From: Baylisascaris procyonis
Taxonomy: Eukaryota; Nematoda; Chromadorea; Rhabditida; Ascarididae
Direction: 5' to 3'
Assembly: GCA_037389465.1 (NCBI GenBank)
Contig: JAZARR010000179.1
Coordinates: 6,414,001 to 6,478,000, forward strand
DNA: 64,000 nucleotides
Shown here piece by piece: positions 1 through 15,092 of the stretch. The position numbers were made by a program, and so were the translations under genes. Every line of letters starts with the position of its first letter. Within the stretch, counting starts at the first letter, position 1. The notes under the pieces were generated by a model. The model was not told where the DNA came from. It did no database searches and worked only from the letters and a program-made list of their open reading frames with translations.

Positions 1-242
1 AGTGGATTCGGGATAATGAATGAATGGGTGTTTTTTATTCGCCCAATCCTTGGTAAGCTTTTCCTTGCTTCGAGTGTTTTTTTTTTTTTTGGGATTCAAG
101 TTCTTCTTCTAAGCGACGCTTTGCGGTTGTTGTTAATGGGCGTTCTATAGACAAAATCCTACGAATATCGCTGATACCAACTCATATATCGGCGATCCAG
201 TGATTAGGATGATTGCTGTTTGTTATATTTCATCGATTTCAG
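1..242 (+). other. Intron upstream of the first visible exon
   Basis: No exon recognised here. It ends in a TTTCAG acceptor at 237-242. A T-run lies near 78-92. Confidence 0.6.
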
Positions 243-363
243 TTCGACGGTCGTTTTACACAATCCGAAGAATAATGCACAAGCGCATATTATTGGAACG
301 AGCAAAAACAATATCACGTGTCTGTCATTTGCGCCGTGCGGCAAATATATCGTCACTGGAGAG
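243..363 (+). CDS. Exon 1 in window: WD40 region, first propeller
   Basis: 40 codons after one leading base, following a TTTCAG acceptor and ending before GTGATC. It encodes [13 protein letters not shown], then an [17 protein letters not shown] strand pair typical of a WD40 blade start. It corresponds to the vertebrate segment with VVLFNPRKN and YLVTGE. The incoming phase shows that at least one more exon lies to the left. Confidence 0.88.
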
Positions 364-3300
364 GTGATCTGAATTCCGGAATTTTCCTAGCCAATCTGAC
401 TTTGGCGGTGAAGCGGGTTTTTCGATATACTATATCATTTTATGTGCTTAGCAGTCGCATTAGTATAGAGACGTATTACTGATACAAATTATTTGATGAT
501 TAGCACATGTATATATCGATGGTCACTAACTAAATCGTTGAAATGTTTCCTGAATTGAAAAGTTTCTTTGTCAGTCTTGCCTAATCCATGTTTACTTGGG
601 TGCTTTCTAGTAGCGCTTTCTAGTAGTATTAGAGAAAATCAAGAAAATTGAAGTGAAATTGAGTTCACAATAATTGTATAATTGATAATATTGATAAGAA
701 TTTTTCAGTGCGGTTACGAGCCACGAATCCGAGTATGGGAATTGTATGATACCAATGGGCAATTTTCTTTTTCCCAAGTTGCCAATATTAAGTATCATCA
801 ATTGGGAATCTCATGCGTGGTTAGTTGCTTATATTTTTTATTGTTATTGTTGTTTTCTTTTATTATTATCGATCATTTCAACGTATCATAGTATTTGAAG
901 AACGATATGCATCGCTGAAAGATCTCTTATTGCCGAATTCGTAAACAGTGGTCATATCTCGTTTTCTTATTTATTGATAGATTTATTCTAAAATTTGCAG
1001 TTCATTTTTACTTTTGCGTTAAAACAATTTTTTTGTTTATATCGTTAGAGTTCATCACGGGAATATCACATCTTTTCGTTTACACGTATAGGTCTCTATC
1101 TATTCGTTATTTTTAAATCGGAGACAACAACAATTTGAGTTGCAAAAGTTTGCAAAGTTATGAAAAGAAATACATATGTGAAACTATTGATTACTTTATG
1201 ATTACATTTGATCAACAATATTATTGAATCTATTTTTAAAGAATTTCTAGATATTTAAAGGTGGGAGAAGAGATTTGCATTCGTTTTACGGCGATCACAG
1301 CACAAAAGAATGAGTAGTTTTAGATGGATTAATGCGAGCAGCCGGATTATTCGAAATTTGAGAGCACTATTTTGCATATTCGATAAATTATAGATAGTTC
1401 ATGAAAATTGTTTGATCAGTGAGCCGAATACTAAATCGTGTTTCATGCAAGCTCTTCCGGCATGCTTCGTTTGCATTAATTCAATATTAGTACAACCGAA
1501 CGATTCGCTCATATATTTCAATATTTGACATTTTGTCCTTTTTTGGGCACTTTAGCAATCAATTGTGTTATGCTGGGCGATGTGTAAAATTATGGATGTC
1601 CTCTTAATATTTTCTATATATATATATATGTATATATATGGATACAGATTTATAATTCGACTGATGCATATCTTATTTTAATTTTATTGGGTAAAATTAT
1701 CAGATGTATTCGAAATTGTTTATTTTTTCTTTTAATGATTCCACAATGTTTGGACCTCACTTTGCTTCGAGGATCTTATGTTTTTGATTGCACATTTTGT
1801 GTTCTTTTGATAATGATTTATTGTTGTTTAGCGCTTCACAGCTGGTGGTACTCAAATAATATCAGTGGGTAATCAGCATGATAAAGCGATAGCAATTTGG
1901 GATTGGCGAAAAGAGAGAAGAATCGCAGAGAATAGACTAACTTCCAGGGTAAGTTGTCTATTACTTTACTTCAAATGTCGATATGTTTTTTTATATAATT
2001 TGATGGCAGTGGTCATATTTTCATTCGTGAGTAGAAAAGATACGTATTTAAGGAACATTATGAATAAGTGGAAGTGCCATTCTTCGAGTAAAGAGCTGCA
2101 TTAAGTTTAAGGACTACCGAATCCAGGTTGATGGCTGAACACTTATTAAGATCTCTTCTAGGATGGAATATTAATTGTGAATAATTTTTTTAGATCATAA
2201 TTTTGGAATTTCTACGAGCGCATCGTTCTGTTTTATACGCTCTATCGCAGCAACTCAAAATATATCAATGAATTTCAGCTGAGAGAGGGGTTGAGCCTGT
2301 TTATTGTGGCTGAAAGCATTGTTCACATTGCATATTATCCAGTGTGGATCTCATTGATCCCTATATATGCGAGAAAGCTTTTTTTAGGTGAACGCTATGG
2401 ATGAAACCGATCAAGGAACGTATGTAACAGCCGGCGTAAGGCATGTGAAATTTTGGCACGTAACGGGCACCACTGATGACGGCAGGGTTGTACCATTACA
2501 GGTATCGCCATTGATGTTTTTCCATGTTTTGATAGATTAGAAGTTGCTACGTTAGATGGTGTTGTGGTTCTTTGAATTACATATTTTAATATGGCACACG
2601 TATTTTTAGAGTTCAGAAATTTGCTTTCCTTAGTATTGTTTAAGAATTTTGCTGTACAAGGATTGATAGTGTAAAATGCAGGATCACAAATAAACAAACA
2701 ATGAATTATGGGTGCTGTGGGTTGGAAAAAGTGCGTTGTAGCAATGCTATAGCCAAATACTGATTCAATTTCAACTGTTGTTTTATCTGTATACCCTAAA
2801 TTGCTTTTTTAATTTATTTTCTTAAGGGACGATCGGCAATTTTGGCCGATCAACGCAACAATACATTCGTCGACGTTTGTTGCGTCCATAAGAACAGGAC
2901 GTTTGCGATAACCGAGACGAGGATGCTTGTCGAATTTAATGACAAAAAGGTTTCGATACTTAATAATTCTATTGGTGCATAAGTAGTTGGTGCATTTTTC
3001 CTCTTCCGGCTAACTTAGTATAGCATAGAGAACTGATGTCTTTTTATATTGCTTTTTGCATTCCTCGATGTGTTGATTTCGAGTTTCAAAAACTAATTTC
3101 CCACTGAACACTTGATCATTGCAATAAATAGATGAACAAAACCAATAAACAGATGAATGATGAGCAAATATGTAATATGTTTATTTATTACAGTTGGTTA
3201 GCACATACGATTTGAATGGAGAGACGCCATTCTCGTTGGTACGTGGAAAGAACGAAATTTTTATTGGTTTCGCTAATGGAATAATTCGATCGTTTGATGT

Positions 3301-6300
3301 GGAAGCGATTACACACAAATTCACATATTGCAAACCGCATCATCTTCATTGTGATGTAGCGAAAGGAATATCGGCTGATGCGCTTTTACCTTCGTCACAT
3401 CCGGCTGGCTCCAGGTAAACTCATCTTATCAACCACCCGGCTGGCTGCTTTTGAGCTTTTTTTTTGTTCGTACTTTTCTCCAATACTGGAAAGCTACAAA
3501 AACTGGTACTCGTTTCTTAGAGATTCTTTGAAAATGTCGAAAATGGTCTTTTATCTTTGATTTTTGATCGTTGGCCCAGTAATTATATCTTTGATAAATA
3601 TTTAGATTCCCCGATGTGCGAGCGCTTTGTTACAATAAAAAATCTGGAGTTCTAACGGCGATATATGGCGATCGTTCGATCTACAGTTGGCAACAATTGG
3701 CCGATGGTGGCGCAATTTCGAAAATCTCATCACAACTTTTTCATGCCGCACCAATCTTCGCACTTGAAGTGAGTCCTTAAAATTCCTTTTTGTTATAATT
3801 TAATAAAAATTTATTAAATCTTAAAATTTAAAAAAAAAATATTAATTTAAAATTTCTTTTTTATCATAGAAATTTATCCACTTTGCAAGAGAAGATAGCA
3901 AAACGTCGGATAAGAAGTAATACAGTATATTATCACCTAAGGTAAAGCATCTTTTATGCCTTTTATCTTTTAGCACATTTTAAGGACCATTCGAGATTCT
4001 AAATCGCTATAATAGGAAGATTTGGGCATTTGATATAATCTACAAGGGTGAAGGGATTCGGGAATTGAAACATGGGATTAGGCGTAAGGGATGGATGATT
4101 TCATATGGTTAGCAAAAGGTCGAATTCGAATCCAGTGCCTCTAAGGTCATTCTCCTAACTAGATACGGCTATGCTCCAGAGAAATAATGCAATGTTTGCG
4201 CTTATTCTGTCAATTTCCACTAAATTCCCTAGCGCAAATCTATGCGATTTTATTTTAAACAATCCACAATTTGCATTTTTTTTTTCGCACAAATATTGAT
4301 TGAATCTTATATATGTAAAAAAATGATAGGATTAAGTTGAGCATGTGGAACTAAGCTCGTTGAATATGGAGATTTTATTTTTCGAATGTTAATTGGATTA
4401 CTTGAATTTATGAGAGGATTCTTTAAATAAACTCCATCGACAATTAGAACTTCATTTCGAACGAAAATAATTCTTTTTTCACACAAAGAGTTGTCATTCT
4501 TTCACACAAAATTTATTTTTAGTAATATTTCAAATAATTTTCACACAAAAATATTACTTTTAGTTAGTAATGTTTCTGAAAAAAAAAGAGTTGATTCAGC
4601 TTCTAGCAAGGTTAGTGATCGTCCCTTCTGAAAGTAGTGGAATTCACTATAGATAATCTCCATTTGATTGTCATTTATGCATCCATTTGGATTCGATTAT
4701 ATTTCGTTCAATTTTTATCAAATTGTTTTCGCTCATGTAATCCATTTATTTATTAGAAGTATTACTCGTTTATTAAGGTTTATCCGACTTCATGTACCTT
4801 CTTGCCAAATGGTACATTCATCACCGGTGCGGCTGATGAGACGGTTCGTATATGGAATGTCGACCAGCGAACGAAACGTTTCGATCAGGTATTTATTTCT
4901 TGATCTTGGTTTTTGTTGATATTAAGAGGGACAGGACGAGTTGAGTATGAGAGCGATTTCTTTTCGTTCTGATGCGATTTGTATGCAGTAGTATAGTAAA
5001 AGATGGTTTTCATTGAAATGCGATGGGTCTACGTACCTCTTTTGTTAAGTTAAAGGCGATGTTTACTCGGACGCAGCTATATATTAGGCCCGAAAAATTG
5101 CGAATTATTCGCAGATCCTTAGTTAGATAGGGTTTATACACTTTTGGAGACCATAACTGCCTTATTACGTACAAACGTATTCTTTTCTGGATCCGGCAGA
5201 AAAGAATAAAAAATATATTCTTTTCCGGATCCGGCATGAAAAGAATTCATTAGCTTAGTTAAAAAATACCTGCTTCTTCTGTACTATTTCTCCATTTATT
5301 TCAAGCTATCGGATGTATTACTTACCTGCTAAAACTTCCAGTAGGTTCTATAAATATTTTAGATTCCGTTATAAGAGCTGGTTTATTTTATTGCATTCAT
5401 GACTAATATTAAGATTTTTGTTTTCAATAGGAACGCGTCTCATCTCTACCACAAACGAATGTTTATTCAGAAGAGCTAAAGAAGATTATATATCTTTCAG
5501 ACGATTGCAATTCGCTGATTGAAGAAAGTTTGTTTATTTTGTTTTTTGTTTTTTTTTGTCTCTTTTTATCTCGTTCATTGATTTTTTGATTTTATGTTTT
5601 TCTGTACAATCGGTTCCATTGTTTAATCACAAATTCGCTTTTCATTACATTTTTAAAACATATTTAACTGCATTCGCTTATTCGAAAATGAATAGGAATT
5701 CGAATATATTAGGGATTCAAACGAAATGATGACGTTTTGATATCACCACAGTGCTCCTTTATGCACTTCTCATAGCTTAGCGCAACTTAGTTCCATAGTT
5801 AGACATTTCGGCTGGTCAATATTTTCGTCCATCCATTAATTCATGTGGTTTTCCGATTTTGTTTTCATCGGCTAATCCATTTGGTTTTCCGGGATTTAAT
5901 TGTTCATAAGGGAAAGATGCTGATCGATTACATGTGCCTTTTACTGAACTTCTTTCGATCTTATCTCGAAGATAGGGGGGTCTTTAAAGTTTTGCAGCAT
6001 TCGTCCTTTAAAAATATTTTCTGGATCCCATTTAATGTCTTTTTTTTTTAAGTAATTAGGCTAATAGGTCGAAAAAGGTAATCAACTATAGAATCTTGCA
6101 CTAATGTAATTTACACAATGCTTCCATCACTTTAAGTAAAAACATTTGGATAACAAATATAAATAAATAAGAATAAATGATACTAGGCAATAAGTAAAAA
6201 TAAGTTTAAAAAAATCGTCGAATTCTTTAAACAGATTTGCTTGGAGATGATACGTTTGCGGCGGAGATTTTAGCAGTAGTGGTGAAGTTTGTTGTGAATC

Positions 6301-9300
6301 TACTTCCGTTCTTAAGAATAAGATCCCAGTATTTCGATTCTTTGTAATTGTAATTTTCAAATTCTTTAAAATTCAATACAAATGCTTTCAGAAGTATTAG
6401 CACCTTCATCGATTGATCTAACAACTGGAGCCAAATCCTTACGTATCAGCCCTGATGGACAACATTTGGCATGTGGTGGCAGGGATGGCAACCTTCGGTG
6501 AGTGCCATTTTTTTGCCCTATTTCTTATGCTTTGATGTTGGCAAAAAAACAAAAGTGTTAGGTATGTACGGTTAAGCAAATACAGGTCAAAGTACTATCA
6601 GTATCATGGCAAGGATCGGTCGAAAGTCATGTGTATCCTGTCACTGTTTTGAAAGTTCATTATTATGTAAACATTTCTAGAATATATTCCTAGTTATATC
6701 TATAGAGTACGCATTGATTTCTCATTGAGATGGACAAGCTGCCAATAATAGGATGAATGGTAGGTGTGCCAGTATTGAAGATCAGTCGGGTGCCAGAAGT
6801 TCAAAGCTCCAAATTGGCAGGCTACCCGAAGAGTTCAGCCATCTCAAAATACTTCTTTGCACTTCTGAACTTTCTATGAGCAGATTTATTCCAACGAGTC
6901 GGTTGATCAGCTGGGAATTCCTTAAAATTTTTGCCCGAACTTAAATTTATGCATCGAATTCGATAAGATAAAATGAACGAATCGACTAGAGCATTTTCAG
7001 CCAATAGAATGAACGAAAATATAGATATATGTCAGGCAGATGAGTTGGAAATGATGCTATTAGCGAGCTTTTTTCTTCCTGTAGGGTAAATTCCTTTACC
7101 CTACCGTCCTTCGGCGGTTGGGTAAAGTCATTCTTCCCTTGCTTCTCCTTTTCTTTCTGCACCCTCCTCCTCTACCCATCCCCACCATTTCCTTTGGTAA
7201 GCCACTGATCCAACGTTTGTGCACGTCATACATTCAAGCCGCCCGTTGAATATCATTTTGGAGCAAAACTTTAATGCTTACTTAACTATTTATTTATTTA
7301 GTATTTTCGATCTAACGCTACCGGAGTTCCCATTGATCGCAATTTATGAGGCACACGAAGCAGAAATTATGTGCGTCGAATATTCCGATCCGCGTCGAAG
7401 TGAGTTGCACTTTTTTCCGCGAAACGTTTGCATCGTTCATATGTGGTATTGTGGTATTGTGTTTTGAATACATCAATAGCACTTAGTGTGCGGTCCGATG
7501 CCATATTAGTAGGGCTTCTCTGAGGTTTATGTGCGGAATGGTGCGAAATGACCGCTGAGGAATTATTTAATGCGATCCATTCGTCAATTAAAACCTTGTT
7601 GCTTTTAATTTAGCATTATTTAGCCAAATTGGCCAATTTGGCTCATTTCGATTTCACATTTCGCCAGTTTAGCATTGGTCAACAAGTGAAATCGAACTGG
7701 GCTATCAGCGTGCCAATTACGGACATTCATTTGCACAGAGATATTGAAGCATGAAATGTTGTTTTGAGGAGTATCTTTGTGGTGTTTTTTATCCTGCAAT
7801 GAAATTAGGACATTACAGGTGCCCGCTATTTGTTAGCATCAGGTAGCCGCGATCGTCTTATTCATCTATACGATCCGAGAAATGGCTATCTCCCGTTGGC
7901 AAGTGTAGACGATCATACAGGTGCGATCAACTCAGTCGCATTCACTTCTGTAAGTTTCTTGATTTGCTTGCAATGAAAAGTGCTAAGAATTTTACGTCGA
8001 TAAATGGGGAAAGCATGAAATATAGATTATGAATTCTATTGGGCAGGCAGATTTTGTTGCTTTAAAGCGGATTTGTGAGAGTATTACTTGCCAGTGGACC
8101 GCATGGAAGCTGACGTCACGAATCGTCGACCGCAGAATAGGTGATGAAACTTAGGTACGTGCCTGAGGTCGCTGCTCGAGGATGTGCTCGTAGCAGATTG
8201 TTTAACAACTTGGCTTCCTTTCAGGTTTTAGGTAAGGTATCATGAGGTAACATGGTATAGTTTAGACATTGATAGGCATGTTTGACAGTTGGTTACTCCA
8301 GTGGAGCTGCTTTATGCTTCCGCAAAGCTGTTTCCGAGTTTCACGATAGTGTGACTCGCGTATACTTGGTCTGTAGGATATTTAAGTTGCGGACATTTGC
8401 GCCACAGTTTCACTGCACACATGAAACGTGCATTCATTTATAACACTTTTTTGCAGTAAAAAGTATATGTCATGTCCCCGTAGAATGTTTTCTGCTGCAG
8501 ATCGTAAAGGAAGTTAATGTAAAGCATTGTTTTTCTTTGATCTGTTCTCCTGAATTATCAATTAACAAACAAATATTGTTTTAATTTCAGTGTGCCGATG
8601 ATTTTCTACTACTTTCGTGCGCATCAGACAAAGTGGTCATTGTGCGCAAAATGAAGGAGTCTGAAGTGAGTACTTTTTTTAAAATATTCTTTCAATATTT
8701 CTTCGATTTTTTTCCAAATATTTATACTAGAGCAGACGTTATCAGCATTCTGTTTTATAGAAATATTTCCCTTCTTATTACATGGTAAAGTGTTTCGCCT
8801 CGTATCACCTTCTAAAATGTTCCATTTCGTATCATCTGATATCTCCCCGGGTAGTTTAATATGGAGGAATAGTTTGCCTTTCAAACAAGTCGCAGTGAAT
8901 GGTTCCTATTCTACAGTATAATGGAGTGTTCCAGCAGGTGGAATATTCCTACAAAGCCGTTCATGTGTTAAACGTTGTTCGATTTTGATCACTCGTATAA
9001 TTTTCGTTCATTGCAAATCCGTTACCAAATTCGTTTTATTGCAGCCGACGGTCGTACGTTTCGATCGGGTAAATCAAATAGCAGCACAATTTGGACTCAA
9101 TAGTATGGTGATGGGAGTGGATGGTGTTGTAACTGCCTGCCAGGATAGGCATTTAAGAACGTTTTCATTTCAAGGAAAACTTATGAAACAAGTGAAAGGT
9201 GCAACCAGCGACGATGGACAACTCACCAAGGTAATCCAATGATTTATTTATTTATTTATTTATTTATTTATTGAGTTATTTATGCTGAAGAAAGGGAAGA

Positions 9301-12300
9301 GTGTGTATGCAACAAGTTTGTATGCAAATATAACTATAAATAAGTAAGCAAATAAGTAAACAGGTAAAAAAATGAATAAATAAATGCATACATATTCCGC
9401 CTATTCATCAGGGCTTCTGGTTCTTTCAAGGTGATCAAAAAAGGGCAACATACAACGCTATTACTGCTCGAATGTCTCACCTAAAGTGGTTGATTTTTTG
9501 AGTGGATCTTTTGTCCATTGGCATAAAAAAGCCCGATTAAAATGGGTCATTGAAGTTTCTAGGCTATTTAATAAAATTAGAGTTATCCGATAATCCGATA
9601 ATTTGTGCAGTATTTTTTATGAAAAAGAGTTGAATCGTTTCAGTTACTATCAACTTTCGAAGGAAAGATTCGAATCGTTCAAGCCATTTGTGGTTTTTTT
9701 TTTAATATTATAAACCACTCACTTGTTCAATTTGTTTGTTTTAGAAGTCAGTTAACATAAATGAGTTGACAAGGAAAGAGTTTTTTACTACATCCTGTAT
9801 GATTTTCCAGTAACTCAACAGTGGAGTTATTTGGTACTGGCAGCGGAACCTATTGTCTAGCAAATTATTGCAACTGTTGATTTTCCACAGTAAGTGTGAA
9901 TGGCGAGCATAGTTTGATTTAACATAGATTTAGTTTTAATTTAGTTTAATTTTCATCTTTACTTGATTTACTTGATTGCAATCATAGATTTAGCATCACT
10001 ACTTTTCTGCTTCCATTCATCCTTTTTAACCATCTTCAGCTGAGTTTCGTAACAAATGACATTTAAGGTGAGATTGGATCCGTCGGGTACATTTGCGGCA
10101 ACAATCTGCACCGATCGCAATGTGTACATCGTTGAGGTATCGACAGGAGAATGCGCAGCAATGCTATCAGGACTGTCGGAGTCAATCACCGATGTAGCCT
10201 TCTCATCCGACTGCAGGTTAAGATTACAGTTGTCTTTTAATATGATAAGACGAAAGGCACTAGAAGAGTATGGAATGCGAAATAACGTTAAAATCACAGT
10301 GAAGTAATCAGTGATCGAAAAAAATATGCCTTTTTTTTCATAGCGCGCTAACAGCCAGTTGGCTGACGTTTTTTCACTTTAAATTTGAGGCAGACGTCTG
10401 TCAGTAAAAATGAGGGAGGATCAACAGTTAGGTGTAAAGATGAATGTCGAGGTCGCTCATATGAAATTTGTTTCTCTCTTTGAAATAGTCTCATTTGGGT
10501 ATAGTTGAAGGTGAACGAATTGAAATCTTAATAAATCTGCGAAGTCACGCCGAATAGTTTGCTGTTATCGGTAGGGTTTTTGGAGTTGCCTAATACCTTT
10601 CTATATTATTAACTTCAATTATAAGTAAGACAAGTATTGGTACCATAAATGCCTTTCAGTCGGAGTCAGTGAGAATTACAATTGGAAATATTAGGGTGTA
10701 CAGTTCAAATAACGTGTTGACGCAAAATTTTTTTTTTTAATTGCTCAACACCTTTTCCTCACTCACCTATCGGTCATTCGAAGGGATGTAGGGTGGAGTT
10801 GAATAAGTTGAACGTTGAGCAGACATTATTTTTAAGGAAAAAAGGAAAAAATGCATGAGTAGAGATAAATTAACGAACAGTTGATTTATCACTGACAATC
10901 ATACCAGCATTAAGCACTTATTGGAAATTATTAGCAAATTACCCTCACTAATTGAACATTGTCTTCTTTTTTTTGCTTCATTTAATTATGCTCATTTGCC
11001 TATTTAATATACAAATTAAAATTTCCGTATGCAGAGGTATATTATGGCCAAATCGTGTTTGTAATCTATGTATACCTGTAGCTGCCCACTTGTCTAGTTT
11101 TTTAACCTGGAATCGCTTAAGGTGGGGGGTCATAAAATTTCATGAGTATAATATATGGATATTTCTGAAGCTCCTAGTATTTTATTGTACCAAAAAATAT
11201 CATACATTTATGCAAGCCGGATACGTCTCTCATATTATCAAACAGTGGCTGTATTATGGAACGAATGCTTGAGTGATCTAATTAATTTAGAACATTATTC
11301 TCCATATTTCATTTTCCTTTCTTTTTTTTGCTCGCAACCCTGTGAAAAATTCGGTCGGGTGATTAGAATACAAAAGCACAGAATTTCACTCGTTTATTTG
11401 TCGCATTTTTATTTATTTATTTATTTATTTATTCATTTATTTGTTTATTTATTTAGAGATAGGCCAACGTTTTCAGTTCATCTGCATTTAGCATTGAAAA
11501 ATAAATACATGACAAGAGAGAGGCAAAAAATTTTGTGCTTCTAATTTAGGCAAGAAAAAATTTTATAATTCGATTAGAATTTTATAACTTTTCAGATCAA
11601 GCGATCGAAACTGACGTATTAGAGTTGATGATGTAGGTATTTGGTTGGCTTATATGAATATTGATGCTGTAGATATCCGTTAAAGATGCACTTATTATAG
11701 GCGTCTGATTGTGGTCTCATACAATGGTTGCATTTTCGTTTGGCGTCTTTCGAATCTCCTCTCGAGTAAGATGAACGAGAAGGTGAAGCGAGTACTGCCA
11801 TCACCTGGACATATCGCTTCAACGATCAATAAAATTAGCACAAGGTTCTTACTATTTTTTTTACTAACTGATTTTTTATTTCCACGGTTAATTGTGACTC
11901 GTGTCATTTCCTTTATTATCAGAAAGTAGAGTATTGATGAATGAATTTGGAATATTCTTTTTTCTATTCATATTCGATTATAATATTGTCCAATGCTTAC
12001 TTGGGTAATAATAATAATATTCGACGATGCATATTGTAGTGATAATTAAAATTCGAATAGTCGAGTGAAGGTATTTGAATGAAATCGATGAAATAACTTT
12101 TGTTGGCCTTTGTTGATCAGATAATATGACACCTTTTTTCGTGTAGCCTTGTCGTATCGTTCTACGTTATCGTTCGTTAAATCTCTCAACTTATTTTTAT
12201 AGCGCTCTAATTTTCTGTTATTTCTACGTTTCAAAGCGGCACGATTTATATAGATGATCATAATGCCATTAGTGAGCATTTAAATTGTGCTCCTCTTTCG

Positions 12301-15092
12301 TTTTTTTTTCTTTAAATATTTGCTTGATTATTACATTTTACGTTTGCATTTCTACATTACACATTAAATATTTGCATGTTTTATACTTCTATTATTATTT
12401 ATTTGATCGTTTGTTAGAATCAAATGGAGATGGGTTGTATTGGTGGCTAGGATGATGAGATGTTACTAAGTCACCGTCTTATTAAGGGCAAAATTCAGCA
12501 GATTTCAAATAGTTGTACTATGATTTTTAGCCATACCTCATCGGTTGCTTCATTTATAAGGTGGATGAACTATTGAGTTGTAATAAGTTCATTCAAGCGG
12601 TGTGCGGCACTAACGTTTTAGTAATATTTATCCAGAAAAATGCATCGATAATATTGGATCAAATAGTTTTAATAATAATGATAATAGTTTAATAGTTTAA
12701 TAATAGTTTTAATAAAATGCATAATAATAGTTTTATTGGGGATAATACTTGTGGATCAAAGAATGCATCGATGAATCCTCAGTTCGCAAAACGTTTCGGC
12801 ATCAGGACGCTATTATCAGCAATCAAAGCATGAACATTGGCCTTGATGGTTGATGATGAAGCGTTGCAACGCCAAAACTTTTTGCTAATAGAGGTTCATT
12901 TGTGCGTTCCTTACTCTACAGTAATACATTCAACGATTTTTAACTTGCGATATCTTCAATTCGCTGTACGGCAATGATCCGCTCAATTCGTATTGTAGCG
13001 TTAACTTTTAACTAAATTGTTGATCCATTTCGTGTGAGCGATCCTCTACAGTATTCCGTAAATATGGTACCTCTACAGTATTCTGTAAATACGGTACTGC
13101 AATTTTGTTCCATGTGAACGTATCGCTATAGTAAGTTGAGAAATCTCATTGAAATTTGCACTCTTATCTGAGTAGATGATCTCAGCTTGAAGTTTTTCAC
13201 TCGCTTTTTGAACACTGTGGGTTATCATTTCCGAGCATTTCTATGTTTAGAACCTCAAAAATGCAATTCTACTTATATTTCCTTATGAAGCTAAAATCCA
13301 ATGTAGAGATTTTTGATTAGATTAGAGCTTTAATTTCGATTTAAATTGTTATTTCAGATCTGAGACGCCAGATAGTTTAATTGGCAGTGGTAGTGAGGCA
13401 GCAAGCGAAGAGATAGTTGGATCGGCAAGAGTGACTAAGGTGGGTTGTGTTTATTGGTTTGCACACCTGTAAATGCAGAACTATTTGTTGACGCACTTCT
13501 TCATAGAGTAGTGTTTACTTTTTTTTTGCACGTCTTACCTCTTGCCGTTTAGATTTGCATTGTTCGTACAAAAGTCAATTTTGACCGAATGCTTATAATA
13601 TTGAAGTCTCAATAAAAGGGGGCTTCTTATTACAAATTGCTTCACCTTTTTTCTAGTGGGGCACTTTTTTTAGAGAATAATATGTGATTTGAATTTTCTT
13701 TATTTTTATTTTTTCATTTTTCATTTTTTTGCATATATGCATCATGTTGGTGCTTGTGTACGTGTATGTCGTTGTGTCTGTGTATTTGTCTATGCTTGTC
13801 TGGGAGTTTTAGCTCGGTGTCCACCAAAATATACTCGTAAATCTCAGATGTAACGTTCATCACAGAATAACCTGTGTCATATTTCATGTTGGTCCGTTAT
13901 AGTCGGGGAAAAATTTATCTAGTAAAAGCTATAGAAAGGTGCTAAAAAATGTGTATCTTGCACCGGTCGAATAGTGTTAAGATATATCTTTTATGAAAGA
14001 TTTGTAGGATAGGTCGATATAAGAGCATTGCTCTGAATTTATTATTTTTTTGATTGCTAACTTATGAGACCGATTGATGAGGCAAGCGGAATGCAAAAAT
14101 TCACATTTTCTAAACTTTTTTGACCTGATTTTGCACTTGAAAATTAAAAAATAAGTTTTTAGTTGCTTTGACCGTTGCTTTCTTGACTATCTTCATCGTT
14201 ATTTAGCATTTGGTTTAGGTGAAAGATTCGGAATCGGAATTCGGATCGCTTAATAGTATACGAATCGCCGGTGACGATGACGATGATGACGATAGTTGCA
14301 TTGGCCAAAGTCAAGGAAGGATCGTCTTGAAGCGAGCGGATCTCTCGGCCGACGACACGCGGTGAGCGTTATATGAAGTGGTTATTTTAAAAATGCGAAC
14401 ATGAAGCGAATCATGTAAGAGTGTCGTGAGATTTGAGGAGCTCTGAGAAACTGTTAGAGGGAAGTACCATTGCTTCAGCGAATTGTGTGATTTGCTTGTG
14501 GTGCATTTTCCGCTCTTTGAGTTTCCACTACTGAACTTCCTGTCCGATAAGCCGGTCTTTGCAATAATATCTACTGTTCGCATCGGTGCAGACAACCTTG
14601 AATCAGGTAACTGTATGCTAAAGGTAGAGAAAATTGCAATTACAACAAACGATTAGGACCAAGACTTGAAACCGTTAAAATGCTCTCGTTTTACTTCCTT
14701 GTGCTAAACTTGTTTGTTCAAATAATATTGAGTAGAAGGTTTTTATTGAATTTAAGCGTGGCATAAATTGCACGTAAATATAGATCGTTCAAGAAGGGGT
14801 CAGTATTTGGTAAAACGTTCCCATTAGCAAAGGGATTTGGCATAGTGTCGAGTAAGGCTTATTTGAAACAAACATTTTGATTTTAAGTTTGCTTCATATT
14901 ATGGTTTTGGAGATGACTTTTTACTGGAATAGCTCAATTTCTGGATGCCTCGTATTTTTCTTGTGTTAGCATCAAACTGACTTATATTAAAGCATGTTAT
15001 TTGCAATCTCTAGTCGTGGTAGCGTGGAGAGCTTTGCCATTGCCGATCTGAAATACTATACGCCCTTGAGAGACGATTTGAAGCGATCTTAG
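243..15092 (+). CDS. Putative short isoform of the WD40 protein, ending in an alternative last exon
   Basis: The same 18 exons as the long form (243-14361), then exon 15014-15092 instead of 23756-23859. Exon 14219-14361 ends with two bases (CG) of an Arg codon. Both downstream acceptors supply one base that completes Arg, so both joins stay in frame. The last exon ends in TAG at 15090-15092. No internal GT inside it has the phase needed to continue to 23756, so it behaves as a terminal exon and not a cassette. The product would keep the propellers and acidic linker but lack the whole Ser/Thr/Pro-rich tail. I did not find a convincing polyadenylation signal close downstream; the first clear AATAAA I noted is near 16538. 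Confidence 0.5.

Noticed and set aside
8111..8118. CRE-like TGACGTCA in intron 12
   Set aside because: An isolated 8-mer is expected by chance over 64 kb on this scale, and no promoter context is visible.
12046..12279. 77-codon Lys/Arg/Asn-rich minus-strand frame
   Set aside because: Low-complexity composition expected from AT-rich intron sequence, with no homology recognised.
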